Source of the DNA: Chromatiales bacterium
GTDB taxonomy: Bacteria > Pseudomonadota > Gammaproteobacteria > Steroidobacterales > GCA-2729495
Reading direction: 5' to 3'
DNA length: 64,000 bases
NCBI GenBank assembly: GCA_018699155.1
Contig: JABIQA010000098.1
Location: forward strand, 25,491 to 89,490
Position 1 is the stretch's first letter. Every line of letters starts with the position of its first letter. A model generated the notes under the pieces. The model had not been told where the DNA came from. It saw only the letters and a list, made by a program, of their open reading frames with translations, and searched no databases. The translations under genes were made by a program, and so were the position numbers. This document shows positions 15,457-25,982 of this stretch, piece by piece.

Positions 15457-17502
15457 TCAGTTGCCGGAGATAGCCATAGCGAGCTCTTGCAGTGAGTTTA
15501 CCGGTTCGCTGCATTGAGATCCGCGGCAAATGTAAGCCACGGTTTGCTCATGAGCAGGTTTCGCAGACAATGATTCTGGCAGTGATGCGGTGCTAGGAAT
15601 CGCAAAGCAGAGCCTGCCCGGGCTGTACACCTGCTGAATGGAGTGGCACCAGTCTTCTGCTTCATCACCTCGAATAACAATGACCTCAGAAGGATTAAGG
15701 TGTTCGTCTAATGCGGTAATCAACGTCGCGTGGCCATGCGGGAACTCCTGCATGGATGCCCAGCCGGCCAGCAGTATTCTTTCTGCGGCGTGCAGATACT
15801 GTGGCTCTGCTAACAGGTGACCGAGCCGGTTTAACGCGAGTGCTGCAACACCATTGCCCGATGGCATTGAGTCATCACTGAACGATTTGGGTCGGTATAG
15901 CAGTTTTTCATGATCGTTCGCAGTATAGAAAAGCCCACCATTTTTAGTATCTTCAAATCGTTCGAGCAATTCATTGGCGAGCCAGATGGCGAGTTTTAAA
16001 TGCTCGTCATCCCAGCGGCGCTGCAAGAGTTCGAGCACTGCATACAGCAGAAATGCGTAGTCATCCAGATAAGCATTAAAGCTGACCTTCCCATTGATGT
16101 GGCAGGCATGCAATTGGTTATTCACAATCAGTTGCTGGCGAATGAAGTCGACTGTGTTGGCGGCAGCCGCGGCAAGTTCGGGTCGATCTAAGGCGCCACT
16201 GGCAATTGCCAGCCCTCGTATCATCAGAGCGTTCCACGAAGTGAGGATTTTTTTGTCGCACCCCGGGAGCACGCGCTGATTGCGGGTCTGGAGCATTTTT
16301 TGTTGAGCACTATCGAGCAGGTTTTGTAATTTCGATTTTGTGAAGCCCGCATGCTCCATAAGTTCATCGAGTGATAAACGGTTGGTCAGATGCCAGCGAC
16401 CCTCAAAATTTGCCGGTTTGCGTAATCCATACAGATGCTCAACAGCGGTGTACTCATGAGAGTCGAGTAGAGCGGCAAGTTCATCCGGAGTCCACAAATA
16501 GAAATGCCCTTCGCCACCATCGGAATCGGCATCGAGGCTCGCATAGAAGCCGCCTTCGGGTGCTCTCATTTCTCTTAACGCCCAATCAGCAGTTGCTCCG
16601 GCAACACGACGGAAGGCATCATCACCACTGGCTTGCCAAAGCTGAGCTGTAAGCGCCAACATCGGGCCGTTGTCATAGAGCATTTTTTCAAAGTGAGGAA
16701 TTTGCCATTGTTGATCGACGCTGTAGCGATAGAAGCCGCCGCCCGCCTGATCGAACACCCCGCCATTTTGCATGCGGCTGAGCGTCAATGCCGTCATAAA
16801 GAGTGCATCGACGTCGGGTTCGCTGCTATGCGCGCTCGCACGCCAGTGTCTGAGTAGGCGCTCCAGATTTGTCGGGTGCGGAAACTTAGGCGCGTTGCCG
16901 AAACCGCCCCAATCTTTGTCGAAGTTGGCTGCCAGTTGCTCACGAATGCCATTTATTGGTGCGTCGCTCAACCCTGTGCCGGTCTCCGGGGCCTGCGGCT
17001 GAATGCTCTTCAGCGCATTAACCAGCGCACCGCCTTGTTGCTTAAGTTCGTCCTGATGCGTTTCGTAGTGCTGCGCTAATTTCATGAGCAGGTCGGTGAA
17101 TGCCGGCATCCCATGTTGAGCCTCTTTGGGAAAGTAGGTGCCGGCAAAGAAGGGCAGATGCTCACCCGGAGTCATAATCATTGTCAGAGGCCAGCCGCCA
17201 CCACGCTGGGTGAGCAGTTGATGCGCAGTTTGATAGATTTTGTCGAGGTCCGGGCGTTCTTCACGATCAAGCTTAATATTAATAAACAGGCGATTCATTA
17301 CTTCCGCGGTAGCCGGGTCTTCAAATGACTCGTGAGCCATTACATGACACCAGTGACAGGCTGAGTAACCGATAGACAGGAGTATTGGTTTGTTTTCCTT
17401 AGTAGCCAGTTCCAGTGCTGCTTGGCCCCATGGGTGCCAATCTACCGGATTGTCTTTATGTTGCAGCAGATAGGGGCTGGCTTCTTTGGCGAGGTGATTC
17501 AT
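15457..17502 (-). CDS. YyaL/SPATA20-family protein (DUF255 thioredoxin-like plus six-hairpin glycosidase-like)
   Basis: This 681-residue protein opens with [20 protein letters not shown] and holds a thioredoxin-like domain with the CHWC motif (about residues 49-52), followed by an alpha/alpha-barrel of glycoside-hydrolase type. This architecture is conserved from bacteria to human SPATA20, but the reaction is not established. The N-terminus has no signal peptide, so the protein is probably cytoplasmic. Length matches the family. The upstream region is divergent from lgt. Confidence 0.92.
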   Translation of the reverse strand: MNHLAKEASPYLLQHKDNPVDWHPWGQAALELATKENKPILLSIGYSACHWCHVMAHESFEDPATAEVMNRLFINIKLDREERPDLDKIYQTAHQLLTQRGGGWPLTMIMTPGEHLPFFAGTYFPKEAQHGMPAFTDLLMKLAQHYETHQDELKQQGGALVNALKSIQPQAPETGTGLSDAPINGIREQLAANFDKDWGGFGNAPKFPHPTNLERLLRHWRASAHSSEPDVDALFMTALTLSRMQNGGVFDQAGGGFYRYSVDQQWQIPHFEKMLYDNGPMLALTAQLWQASGDDAFRRVAGATADWALREMRAPEGGFYASLDADSDGGEGHFYLWTPDELAALLDSHEYTAVEHLYGLRKPANFEGRWHLTNRLSLDELMEHAGFTKSKLQNLLDSAQQKMLQTRNQRVLPGCDKKILTSWNALMIRGLAIASGALDRPELAAAAANTVDFIRQQLIVNNQLHACHINGKVSFNAYLDDYAFLLYAVLELLQRRWDDEHLKLAIWLANELLERFEDTKNGGLFYTANDHEKLLYRPKSFSDDSMPSGNGVAALALNRLGHLLAEPQYLHAAERILLAGWASMQEFPHGHATLITALDEHLNPSEVIVIRGDEAEDWCHSIQQVYSPGRLCFAIPSTASLPESLSAKPAHEQTVAYICRGSQCSEPVNSLQELAMAISGN

Positions 17503-17613
17503 GATGGCAGTTCGTGCGTTATGGCTTGATCCGGGTATTCATACCGGTTTTGGAAGTTGCAACTATAACCCGTAAGATAATTAGACGGGCAGCAATCACC
17601 ACCGTGGTTGTTG

Positions 17614-17626
17614 TAGAATCCGACGG
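17614..17626 (+). promoter_or_regulatory. -10-like TAGAAT immediately before lgt
   Basis: TAGAAT at 17614-17619 lies 6 bases before the GTG start of lgt. The first T also begins an in-frame TAG stop, so no upstream start is possible in this frame. If this is a -10 box, transcription would start at about the GTG and the message would be leaderless. The -35 region is weak. Confidence 0.3.
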
Positions 17627-18474
17627 TGATTATCTACACTGACATCGACCCTATTGCCCTACAAATAGGACCGCTGGCTATTCGCTGGTACGGCCTAATG
17701 TATCTCACCGGGTTTCTCGGGGGCTGGGCATTGGCCCGCAAACGTGCCCGCGAGTGGGGGCAGCCGTTTACCGTTATACAGATTGATGACCTGCTGTTCT
17801 ATGTGGCGATGGGCGTCATTCTTGGTGGTCGCATCGGCTATATGTTTTTCTATGGCTGGGCAAATGTTGTTAGCGACCCGCTGAGCATGTTGCGTATTTG
17901 GGAGGGCGGCATGTCTTTCCATGGCGGGCTTATTGGCGTGATTGTGGCCATGTGGCTAATCTCCCGTAAGGTGGGTGCTTCGCTATTCCGGGTGGCTGAT
18001 TTTGTGGCGCCGTTTGTCACCATTGGCCTTGGCGCCGGTCGCATCGGCAACTTTATTAATGGCGAACTGTGGGGCCAACCCACCGATTTTGCATTGGCCG
18101 TAATCGTTAATGGCGTCCCTGTGCATGCATCCAATCTTTACGAGGCCTGCTTAGAAGGCCCAGTGCTGTTTGCTATTTTGTGGTTCTATTCGGCCACTCG
18201 GCCTCCCGTTATGGCTGTTTCGGGTATGTTCCTATTATGCTATGGCATTTTCCGTTTTGCGGTAGAGCTTGTTCGTGTCCCCGATGCACATCTTGGTTAT
18301 CTCGCTTTTGACTGGGTAACTATGGGTCAGGTGCTTAGTGCTCCGATGATTATTTTTGGTGCGCTGTTTATTATGCTGGCGTATCAACGCAATGAACCAT
18401 CCGCTATCGCGCAGGCTTCAGGCAAATTAGCAGGCAAGAAAAACCAAGTTAAGACAAAACAAGGGAAGAGGTAG
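17626..18474 (+). CDS. lgt: Prolipoprotein diacylglyceryl transferase
   Basis: This 282-residue inner-membrane enzyme transfers diacylglyceryl from phosphatidylglycerol to the lipobox Cys of prolipoproteins. The family motifs are present: IRWYGLMYL near the start, GGRIGYMFFYG, the signature GLGAGRIGNFINGELWG and a late FRFAVELVR. About seven membrane segments are expected. The GTG at 17626 is the only start possible because TAG lies 4 codons upstream, and no ribosome binding site is visible before it. It is followed after 3 bases by thyA, an order common in gammaproteobacteria. Confidence 0.95.
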   Translation: MIIYTDIDPIALQIGPLAIRWYGLMYLTGFLGGWALARKRAREWGQPFTVIQIDDLLFYVAMGVILGGRIGYMFFYGWANVVSDPLSMLRIWEGGMSFHGGLIGVIVAMWLISRKVGASLFRVADFVAPFVTIGLGAGRIGNFINGELWGQPTDFALAVIVNGVPVHASNLYEACLEGPVLFAILWFYSATRPPVMAVSGMFLLCYGIFRFAVELVRVPDAHLGYLAFDWVTMGQVLSAPMIIFGALFIMLAYQRNEPSAIAQASGKLAGKKNQVKTKQGKR

Positions 18475-18477
18475 AAC

Positions 18478-19272
18478 GTGCAGCAATATCTGGATTTAAT
18501 GCGACACGTGTTGGATAACGGCACCCGGAAAGAGGACCGAACCGGTACCGGCACATTGAGTGTGTTTGGCCATCAGCTGCGCTTCAATTTGCAGCAGGGT
18601 TTTCCAATGGTAACCACCAAAAAGCTGCACACCCGCTCGATCATTCATGAGTTGTTGTGGTTTCTGAACGGTGACACCAATATTGGCTATCTTAAAGAAA
18701 ACGGCGTTCGTATCTGGGATGAATGGGCAGACGCTAGCGGGGATCTTGGGCCGGTTTACGGTAAACAGTGGCGCTCTTGGCCAACTCCTGATGGCGGCAG
18801 TATTGATCAGTTAGGGCAAAGCCTGGAGTTGCTGCGTAACACTCCCGACTCCCGCCGCATTATTGTGAGTGCATGGAACGTTGCTGAGTTGGATCAGATG
18901 GCATTGATGCCATGTCACGCCTTCTTTCAGTTTTATGTTGCTGACGGAAAGTTATCCTGCCAGTTGTATCAGCGTAGCGCGGATATTTTTCTCGGTGTGC
19001 CGTTCAATATCGCATCGTATGCGCTATTAACCCATATGGTCGCTCAGCAGGTTGGGTTAGAAGTGGGTGATTTTATCTGGACGGGTGGCGACTGCCATTT
19101 GTATCTGAATCATCTGGAGCAAACTGAGCTGCAGCTGTCTCGTGATCCTTTGCCTTTGCCAAAGCTTAAAATTTTGCGTAAGCCCGGCTCTATTTCAGAC
19201 TATGATTTTGATGATTTTGAGATTGAAGGCTATGAGTGTCATCCGCACATTAAGGCGCCAGTTGCTATCTAG
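18478..19272 (+). CDS. thyA: Thymidylate synthase
   Basis: This 264-residue enzyme makes dTMP from dUMP with methylene-tetrahydrofolate. The catalytic Cys lies in [11 protein letters not shown] and the dUMP-binding [20 protein letters not shown] follows; [15 protein letters not shown] is also typical. It uses a GTG start with AAGAGG upstream, inside the 3' end of lgt. Length is the standard 264 residues. It is the second gene of the lgt-thyA pair. Confidence 0.97.
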   Translation: MQQYLDLMRHVLDNGTRKEDRTGTGTLSVFGHQLRFNLQQGFPMVTTKKLHTRSIIHELLWFLNGDTNIGYLKENGVRIWDEWADASGDLGPVYGKQWRSWPTPDGGSIDQLGQSLELLRNTPDSRRIIVSAWNVAELDQMALMPCHAFFQFYVADGKLSCQLYQRSADIFLGVPFNIASYALLTHMVAQQVGLEVGDFIWTGGDCHLYLNHLEQTELQLSRDPLPLPKLKILRKPGSISDYDFDDFEIEGYECHPHIKAPVAI

Positions 19273-19301
19273 CTAAGAGCAGCATTTCATTGCTTCATGG
19301 T

Positions 19302-20129
19302 TTAAAGCTTCTTGGGCTGCAGGCTGCGGAGACTGACCGCTTGAGCATCTGGAATATCGATACGCAGTGCTGTTAGAGAGCCTCCCCAAACGCAGCCTGT
19401 GTCCAGGCCCAGCAGTAATTCCCGTTGTAATAGGCCCAGTGCAGACCAGTGCCCGAAAACAATCCGGGGAATGTCAGCATCTCGCTGCGGATGCTCAAAC
19501 CAGGGCATGAGCTCTGTCGGCGCATCGCTTGGCTGACCTTTGTAGGCTAAGTCCATTGCCCCCGTTCTTGCCACTAGGCGCAAGCGGGTCAGATGATTTG
19601 TGATGCAGCGGATGCGATCTGCTCCCGTCAGTGAATCCGACCACAGTGCCGGTTCCCCCCCATACATTAATTGCAGGAATTCGCCGGGGGTATCACCACG
19701 AAGTTGTGTTTCAACTTCAGCAGACAGTTGCAAGGTTTTTAAACCATCCCATGCAGGCGCAACGCCAGCATGCACCAATAAGGTATTAAGTGCCGCATCG
19801 AAGTGCGCAAGTGGCTGGCGACGCAGCCAGTCGAGCAGCTCCTCCGCATCGGGTGCTTGCAGCACTGGGTCGAGGTTGTGCTTTATATCGGGCGTTTTAT
19901 CAGCGAATCGCAAGGCCAGCAGGTGCAGGTCATGGTTACCGAGGACTGTGATACAGGCCGAGCCCAGCGAGCGCACGAAGCGGAGCGTTGCCAAAGATTC
20001 GGGGCCCCGGTTTACTAGGTCGCCGGTTAGCCAGAGTTGATCTTTACCTGGCGTAAACCGGATTGTATCCAGAAGTTTGCGCAGCTCGCTATAACAACCC
20101 TGAATGTCGCCTATGGCGTAGATTGCCAT
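19302..20129 (-). CDS. apaH: Bis(5'-nucleosyl)-tetraphosphatase, symmetrical
   Basis: This 275-residue phosphoesterase splits Ap4A into two ADP. The metallophosphatase motifs are in order: GDIQGC (about 7-12), GDLVNRG, GNHDLHL and later GHWSALG. It is the last gene of the lptD-surA-pdxA-rsmA-apaG-apaH set, which is conserved in this class and here includes all the genes in the usual order. Confidence 0.96.
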   Translation of the reverse strand: MAIYAIGDIQGCYSELRKLLDTIRFTPGKDQLWLTGDLVNRGPESLATLRFVRSLGSACITVLGNHDLHLLALRFADKTPDIKHNLDPVLQAPDAEELLDWLRRQPLAHFDAALNTLLVHAGVAPAWDGLKTLQLSAEVETQLRGDTPGEFLQLMYGGEPALWSDSLTGADRIRCITNHLTRLRLVARTGAMDLAYKGQPSDAPTELMPWFEHPQRDADIPRIVFGHWSALGLLQRELLLGLDTGCVWGGSLTALRIDIPDAQAVSLRSLQPKKL

Positions 20130-20153
20130 GGTCAGGAGAGCCTTAGCAACGAC

Positions 20154-20537
20154 TTAGTTGAGCACTTGCGGTACTGCCAGACGAAATACCGGAATTGTTG
20201 CATCGAAAGCATCTTTGTCGTTGCTCAGCATGCCGTAAGTGCCCTGCATGGTGCCCACCGGTGTCTTTATTACGGTGCCGCTGGAGTAGGTATGTACCGC
20301 GCCGGGAGCAATGTAAGGCTGTTCACCGATAACGCCATCACCATGGACTTCATGAACGCCACCATCTGAATCGGTAATTAACCAATGTCGAGTGAGTATG
20401 CGAGTGGTTTTCCGGCCAAGGTTCTCGATAGAGATAGTGTAGACGAAGACATAGCGTTCTTCCCCGGGGCTGGATTGATGTTCTAGATACTGGGCTCTGG
20501 CGGAAACACGGATGCTGTCAGTTAGGGTGTTATTCAT
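20154..20537 (-). CDS. apaG: ApaG protein
   Basis: This 127-residue protein has a fibronectin-III-like fold; the signature YTISIENLG and the late GTMQGTYGML match ApaG. Its biochemical role is not settled. It lies between rsmA and apaH, as in E. coli, 24 bases before apaH. Confidence 0.95.
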   Translation of the reverse strand: MNNTLTDSIRVSARAQYLEHQSSPGEERYVFVYTISIENLGRKTTRILTRHWLITDSDGGVHEVHGDGVIGEQPYIAPGAVHTYSSGTVIKTPVGTMQGTYGMLSNDKDAFDATIPVFRLAVPQVLN

Positions 20538-20605
20538 GAATTCTATTCTAGCTTATGCCGCGGAGTTGGGCGTAGATCTTTTTTGTGCAGGCCTTGCAGG
20601 TACGC

Positions 20606-21379
20606 TTACAATTGCTCGGCAAGCAGTAAGAACTCGCTAGGCGACAATACTTCGGCGCGGAGTCCGGGGTCGATGCCGGCATCTTCAATTTGCTCAGTGT
20701 CGAGTAACCCCTTCAGTGCGTTGTTCAGGGTTTTACGGCGCATGCCGAAAGCAGCGGTGACGACTTGTTTATAAATTGGGTAAATTTCAGCAGTGACCAG
20801 TGGAATTGCCGAAGGAATGAGTCTGGCAAAACTAGAGTCAACCTTGGGTGCCGGGGTAAAGCTATTGGGTTTGATGTTGAACAGATGCTCTACTTCGCAG
20901 CGCGCAGCGAGCATTACGGTTAGCCTGCCGTATTGCTTGCTGCCCGGTTCAGCAGCCATACGCTCGATGACTTCCTTTTGCAGCATTACATGCATGTCAG
21001 CAAACAGTTCCGCTGAATCCAGAAAATGGAACAGCAGCGGGGTGGAGATGTTGTAGGGCAGGTTGCCGACCAGTCGCAGTTTTTCACCGGTCTTAGCCAG
21101 GGTGGAAAAATCAAACTTCAGTGCATCGCCGCGATGTACCTCGACAGTTGAGGGCCATTCGAGAGCTTCGAGGGCGTCGGCCAAATCACGGTCAATTTCA
21201 ACGACATCAACATGCTCAACCTGATAGCTAAGGGCGCGGGTAATCGCCCCCCGACCTGGCCCGATTTCAACGATATGATCATCAGCAGCCGGCCGGATAG
21301 AATCAATGATTTTGCCGATAATGTTGGCATCATGCAGAAAATTTTGGCCAAAGCGTTTTTTTGGAGCGCTAAAGTTCAT
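20606..21379 (-). CDS. rsmA: 16S rRNA dimethyladenosine transferase
   Basis: This 257-residue SAM-dependent enzyme dimethylates A1518 and A1519 of 16S rRNA. It starts with APKKRFGQNFLHD, has the SAM motif EIGPGRGAITRAL and the N6-adenine catalytic motif NLPYNIS. The ATG overlaps the pdxA stop by 4 bases, so translation is coupled. Confidence 0.96.
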   Translation of the reverse strand: MNFSAPKKRFGQNFLHDANIIGKIIDSIRPAADDHIVEIGPGRGAITRALSYQVEHVDVVEIDRDLADALEALEWPSTVEVHRGDALKFDFSTLAKTGEKLRLVGNLPYNISTPLLFHFLDSAELFADMHVMLQKEVIERMAAEPGSKQYGRLTVMLAARCEVEHLFNIKPNSFTPAPKVDSSFARLIPSAIPLVTAEIYPIYKQVVTAAFGMRRKTLNNALKGLLDTEQIEDAGIDPGLRAEVLSPSEFLLLAEQL

Positions 21380-22407
21380 GCGGACTGTCGAAACTTCGAG
21401 CTCATGGCTATGGCTATGGCTGTGGATACAGCCGCCTGCAGGCTTTCGGCACTGGCCTTGCCAGATCCGGCCAGATCAAGTGCGGTGCCATGGTCTACAG
21501 ATGTGCGGATAATGGGCAAGCCAAGTGTGATGTTGACCACATTGCCGAAGCCCGCATGTTTAATTACCGGTAAGCCCTGATCATGGTACATGGCAATAAC
21601 TGCATCGAAGTTGCGCAGTTGCGTTTGAGTGAAAGCGGTATCAGCGGGCAGTGGTCCTGTTAGTGCAAGACCCTCCTCGATTAACTGATTAATAACAGGT
21701 TGTATGAATTGCTGCTCCTCATCCCCCAGATGCCCGTTTTCGCCAGCGTGCGGGTTTAATCCCAGCACCGCAATGCGCGGCTGGTCTAAACCGAAATAAC
21801 GTTGCATATCTGCAGCGACAATACGGCAGACGCTGCTGAGATTGTCTTTGTTGATGGCATCCGGGACTGCGCGCAGTGGCAGATGTGTGGTAACCAGGGC
21901 CACCCTTAGTCCGCTGCTCTCATTGGCAAGCATCATTACCGGAAGCTGGCCGCCGCAACGTTTTGCCAGATATTCCGTGTGACCCAAAAACTTAATGCCC
22001 GAATCATTGATGACGCTTTTTTGTACAGGGGCAGTGACCATGGCAGAGAACTCACCGCTCATGCAGCCATCACAGGCGAGATCCAATGTTCGTAATACCG
22101 ATGGGGCATTGGCTGGGTTTAGTTGTCCGGGTTCGGCGGGCACTGCCAGTGGCAGGCCGAGCACACAGAGCTCGTTCTTTGCTGAGGGGCGTGCCGGTTT
22201 ACTGCTGTCATAGCTGCTTAGCTTTATCGACGTATTAAGTCGTCGGGCGCGTTGCTCCAGCAGTTCGGGGTCACCGATAATAACCAGCTGAGCTGTATGC
22301 TTCTGCTCGGCCAGACTTAAAATAATGTCGGGCCCGATGCCGCCAGGTTCGCCCACCGTAACGGCAATGCGCTGAACACCTGAGTTGCTTCTGGCCACCG
22401 GAGTCAC
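21376..22407 (-). CDS. pdxA: 4-hydroxythreonine-4-phosphate dehydrogenase
   Basis: This 343-residue enzyme of pyridoxal phosphate synthesis has metal-binding His residues in LGHTEYLA, LNPHAGENGHLG and MYHDQGLPVIK, and GEPGGIGPDI near the start. It overlaps rsmA by 4 bases and follows surA after 18 bases. Confidence 0.96.
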   Translation of the reverse strand: MTPVARSNSGVQRIAVTVGEPGGIGPDIILSLAEQKHTAQLVIIGDPELLEQRARRLNTSIKLSSYDSSKPARPSAKNELCVLGLPLAVPAEPGQLNPANAPSVLRTLDLACDGCMSGEFSAMVTAPVQKSVINDSGIKFLGHTEYLAKRCGGQLPVMMLANESSGLRVALVTTHLPLRAVPDAINKDNLSSVCRIVAADMQRYFGLDQPRIAVLGLNPHAGENGHLGDEEQQFIQPVINQLIEEGLALTGPLPADTAFTQTQLRNFDAVIAMYHDQGLPVIKHAGFGNVVNITLGLPIIRTSVDHGTALDLAGSGKASAESLQAAVSTAIAIAMSSKFRQSA

Positions 22408-22425
22408 GTATGTTTCGATCGGCTG

Positions 22426-23781
22426 TTATAGCCGATATTCGACGAAGGCTTCATCGCGAATGCGCCTAACCCACAGTTCGGTTTCTTCTTCGAATTTGGC
22501 ATTACGTATCGCCATGACAGCCTGGCGATTTTGTATTTCCGCGGTGGTGTCATATATTCTGCGCCCCGTTACTTCGAGGATGTGCCAGCCAAAAGGAGAT
22601 GCGAAGGGTTCGCTTAGTTCGCCAATGGGTAATGAATCCGCCATGGCCTGAAACTCGGGAACGAAAACTCCTGCGCCGGTCCAGCCCAGATCCCCACCTT
22701 TTGCAGCAGAGCCTGGATCTTCGGAAACGGCGGTAGCAACGGTGATGAAACTTTCACCGCCAACGATCTGCTCACGAATTTCCAGCAGCTGTTGCTTGGC
22801 AGTGTCGCTGTCTTTGATCTCAGATGTTTTTATCAGTATGTGTCGAATTTGCGACTGATCTTGAAATGTCTGACTAACGCCGCGCAATTCGTCCAGTTTG
22901 ATTAAGTGGAAACCGCTACCGCCGCGAATGGGCTGAGAGATATCGCCTGCTTGCATAGCCGGAACCACATCGGCGAACAGTGTGGGCAGTTCGCTGCCTT
23001 TGCGCCAGCCGATGCTGCCGCCCTCAAGGGCCTGCTGTCCGTTCGAATAGGTGATCGCCAGTTCAGCAAAGTCAGCACCATCCAGCAGTTGCTCGTATAT
23101 ATCGATAATGCTGTCTTCTGATGCGCTAACCTCTATAGAGGTGGCTCCTGCAGGCATCGAAATGAGAATGTGTGACAGCTTGTAATCTGTACTGTTTTCT
23201 CGGCTCTCGCGCTCGAGATAGTTAGCGATCTCTCTGTCACTAACAGCAATTCTGGACAGTACGTCACGTTGTCGAAGGCGATCAATGGTCATTTGTTTGC
23301 GAATATCTTTGCGGAACATCGCGTAGTTGATGCCCTCCCCGGCAAGCATCTGTGGGAGTTGAATGAGGCTGACTCCATTGCGCTGCGCAATTGTGCCCAG
23401 CGCATCGTTAAGTGCTTCATCAGAGATTTGAATGCCGGTGCTCGCTGCCCGTTGTAACTGGATTTGCTGGACAACAAGACGTTCAAGAATCTGCTGATTC
23501 AGGATGTCCAATGGTGGCATTGGTGTACTGCTATTGGCCAGTCGCTCCGTGATACTTTTTATTTCTTGACCCAGTTCGCTTTGCAAGACCACGCCGTCAT
23601 TCACTACTGCAACAATGCTATCAAGCTGCTTCTCTTCACCAGATACTTGGGGAGATTTTGTTGCAATGTCTGTATCCTGTGCGGTGGCATACTGAGCTAG
23701 AAGCAGAAGCAGAAGCAGAAGCAGGAAGGTAACCAGACTGTTGAAAAATGGCGAAGAATTGGATGATTGATTTAATAGCAT
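22426..23781 (-). CDS. surA: Periplasmic chaperone SurA with two PpiC domains
   Basis: This 451-residue periplasmic chaperone delivers outer-membrane proteins to the Bam complex. It has a signal peptide (about 1-34), a SurA N-terminal domain (about 50-165) and two parvulin-type prolyl isomerase domains (about 185-290 and 300-400, the latter with QIRHILIKTSE). The hydrophobic core of the signal is a run of nine Leu encoded partly by four hexanucleotide repeats (23699-23724). It sits between lptD and pdxA in a conserved operon. Confidence 0.95.
   Translation of the reverse strand: MLLNQSSNSSPFFNSLVTFLLLLLLLLLAQYATAQDTDIATKSPQVSGEEKQLDSIVAVVNDGVVLQSELGQEIKSITERLANSSTPMPPLDILNQQILERLVVQQIQLQRAASTGIQISDEALNDALGTIAQRNGVSLIQLPQMLAGEGINYAMFRKDIRKQMTIDRLRQRDVLSRIAVSDREIANYLERESRENSTDYKLSHILISMPAGATSIEVSASEDSIIDIYEQLLDGADFAELAITYSNGQQALEGGSIGWRKGSELPTLFADVVPAMQAGDISQPIRGGSGFHLIKLDELRGVSQTFQDQSQIRHILIKTSEIKDSDTAKQQLLEIREQIVGGESFITVATAVSEDPGSAAKGGDLGWTGAGVFVPEFQAMADSLPIGELSEPFASPFGWHILEVTGRRIYDTTAEIQNRQAVMAIRNAKFEEETELWVRRIRDEAFVEYRL
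23699..23724. repeat. Hexanucleotide repeat (AGAAGC)4 in the surA signal peptide
   Basis: Four tandem AGAAGC units (coding strand GCTTCT) encode alternating Leu codons in the hydrophobic core of the SurA signal. Changes in copy number would keep the frame but change the length of the signal core. Confidence 0.9.
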
Positions 23782-23858
23782 GATGAAGTAAACAGTAGTT
23801 GTAGTTAGTGCCGGAAGGTTGTCTGCGGCGGGTCGGCGTGCGACAACCGGTCGCAGCG

Positions 23859-25982
23859 TTATAAATCAGAGTACCCTAGAATACCACCTTCCAGCTGGCT
23901 TCTGACTGAATTGCCTATCTCGGCGAAACCCTTCAGTACAAATTGGATGCCAATTGAAGTGTCATCTTCCTCGATATCGCGGCTGACCCGCTCGCGATAG
24001 ATTAGGCGTATGCCCCAGCAGCAGCCTCCATACTCGATAGCAGCGAACTGATCGACAAACCGTTCTTCTTCGAATGAGTAGACGGCACGACCCAGCAGGT
24101 TCCAGCGCTCATTAACTGCCCAGCCGAAGGACAGCCCCCCTTGATCCAGCGTCGATTCCCGCTGGTATCGATAGTCGGCATTAATTACCGTGTTGTTGGC
24201 TGGTTTTAGCTGAAATCGAATATTACCCTGATCGGTTTGTTGGGTGGCAGCGTTCCATTGGTAGCCCGCTTCCAGGTTCCAGCTATCGTAAAGATCGACC
24301 CGAGCCTGCAGCAGGTAATCGCCCGACTTGCTAGTGCGGGGTGTTTCGCCCGGAAGCGTTACCCGTTGGTCTGAAAAGTACCTCGAGGTGCCGATAGTTG
24401 CGGTGAGTATTTCACGACCGCTGGAAGAGCCGAACACACGACTGGTGAAGCCCACGTTAAGTTGATTGGTGTCACCTATCCGGTCGTATTGCAGATAACG
24501 ATTGGGCCGGAATAATTGCACCAAATTCATGTCGGGCAGAATAGTGTCAAAGACTGGCAGCTCAGATTGGTCTTTGTAGGGCACATAAACATATTGCGCA
24601 CGTGGTTCCAATGTGACGGTGAGTCCGTCAGAGAAGCCTCGTTCAAAGGTAGCGCCACTGTCAATGCTATAAACCCCCGCGGTTACGGATGGGGTGTCGC
24701 TCTGATTTGCCGGCTCATTTTCGAGGTTATAGCTGGTGTGGAAGATACTGACCTTTGGCGTTAAGTAGATGCCTTTGTAGTCGAACTCATAGCTGATCTC
24801 GGGCTCCAGATGGACGCGCAATCCTTCGACGCTTTCGATACTCCTTTTGAAGTAAGTTGCTTCTGTTTCAAGGCGGTAGTTCGCACCAAGAAAGCTATTC
24901 TGCCAGTCGCCGATGACGGCAAGTTGTGGCAGCCTCCTGTAGGGCTCATCTTCATCGGGCAGCAGTTCATCAATCGTTTGGTAGTTCTGGAAACGCATCA
25001 TCACCGACCAGACAGCGCCATAGTGTTCGAGAACAGCACTTTGATTTAGTGCTGTTTGGCTTGACGTTGACCAGCGATTGGAGAAGTCATTGAGATAGCG
25101 ATCATCGGACACACCGGTGGCATTAACGGCAACACGCCAATCTCTGGCTATGGCTGTTTTGGATTCGATATTCCATTCGTAACGATCGGTTCCGGTAATT
25201 TCATCGTTGCTGAGATAATTGCCGGACACCTCTCCCGCTGTGCTTTTTGTTAGCGCACGGACTTCTGCCCCCATCATTAACCCGCGTTTGGACATATAGT
25301 TTGGTGTTAACGTGGCGTCGTAGTTGGGGGCAATGTTCCAGTACCACGGCGTTGATATTTCTAGACCACGCTGGTTGCTGGTGCTCAGCGTGGGAAGCAA
25401 TAATCCGGACTTGCGCTTGTCGGATATAGGGTAGGTGGCGTATGGCAAGTATAACACCGGCACACCTCTCAAACGAAGCGCAGCGCTCCGGGCACTGGCC
25501 ATTCCCTTGTTAGTGTCGAGCGTGATCTCTTTGGCAGTGAGCGACCACACCTCGCGGTCTTCCGGGCAGGTGGTGTATTTCACACCTTTAAGGATTGCGA
25601 TGCCGGCTTGTGAGACAAAGGTCTTATCGGCATTGCCCCGTGCATTAATGCTACTAAAAGCGTAGGCCGAGTTATTAACAGTGAACTCGCCGAGACTGGC
25701 GTTATAGCTTGCCGACTTACCGGTTATCCATACATCCTGGCTGATCAATTCAACATTGCCTTCCACAATGATGTTTTCGCTATCGGTTTCGATGCTGGCA
25801 AGGTCTGCGCTCAAGCTGAAGTTGTTGCTAAGCTGATCAGCAACACCCTTGCTAACAAAGCCTGTTAGCTTGCTGGAGCTCTCGGCGCTGATTGGTGCGA
25901 TAAACCCGCACATGCCCTGAGCGTTAAGAATGACTGGCATCAGGGTTAGCGATAGGCTGAATATGAGGCGAGTGAGGCGCAC
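23859..25982 (-). CDS. lptD: LPS-assembly protein LptD
   Basis: This 707-residue outer-membrane translocon for lipopolysaccharide is somewhat shorter than the 784 of E. coli. It has a signal peptide (about 1-21), an OstA-like beta-jellyroll domain (to about 180) and a C-terminal beta-barrel (about 190-690). Cys residues are placed as in LptD: one after the signal (GMCGF), one at the end of the jellyroll (YTTCPE), and a CC pair (GGCCWGI) near the C-terminus, which form the intermolecular disulfides. It is the first gene of the operon and is divergent from murU. Confidence 0.95.
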   Translation of the reverse strand: MRLTRLIFSLSLTLMPVILNAQGMCGFIAPISAESSSKLTGFVSKGVADQLSNNFSLSADLASIETDSENIIVEGNVELISQDVWITGKSASYNASLGEFTVNNSAYAFSSINARGNADKTFVSQAGIAILKGVKYTTCPEDREVWSLTAKEITLDTNKGMASARSAALRLRGVPVLYLPYATYPISDKRKSGLLLPTLSTSNQRGLEISTPWYWNIAPNYDATLTPNYMSKRGLMMGAEVRALTKSTAGEVSGNYLSNDEITGTDRYEWNIESKTAIARDWRVAVNATGVSDDRYLNDFSNRWSTSSQTALNQSAVLEHYGAVWSVMMRFQNYQTIDELLPDEDEPYRRLPQLAVIGDWQNSFLGANYRLETEATYFKRSIESVEGLRVHLEPEISYEFDYKGIYLTPKVSIFHTSYNLENEPANQSDTPSVTAGVYSIDSGATFERGFSDGLTVTLEPRAQYVYVPYKDQSELPVFDTILPDMNLVQLFRPNRYLQYDRIGDTNQLNVGFTSRVFGSSSGREILTATIGTSRYFSDQRVTLPGETPRTSKSGDYLLQARVDLYDSWNLEAGYQWNAATQQTDQGNIRFQLKPANNTVINADYRYQRESTLDQGGLSFGWAVNERWNLLGRAVYSFEEERFVDQFAAIEYGGCCWGIRLIYRERVSRDIEEDDTSIGIQFVLKGFAEIGNSVRSQLEGGILGYSDL

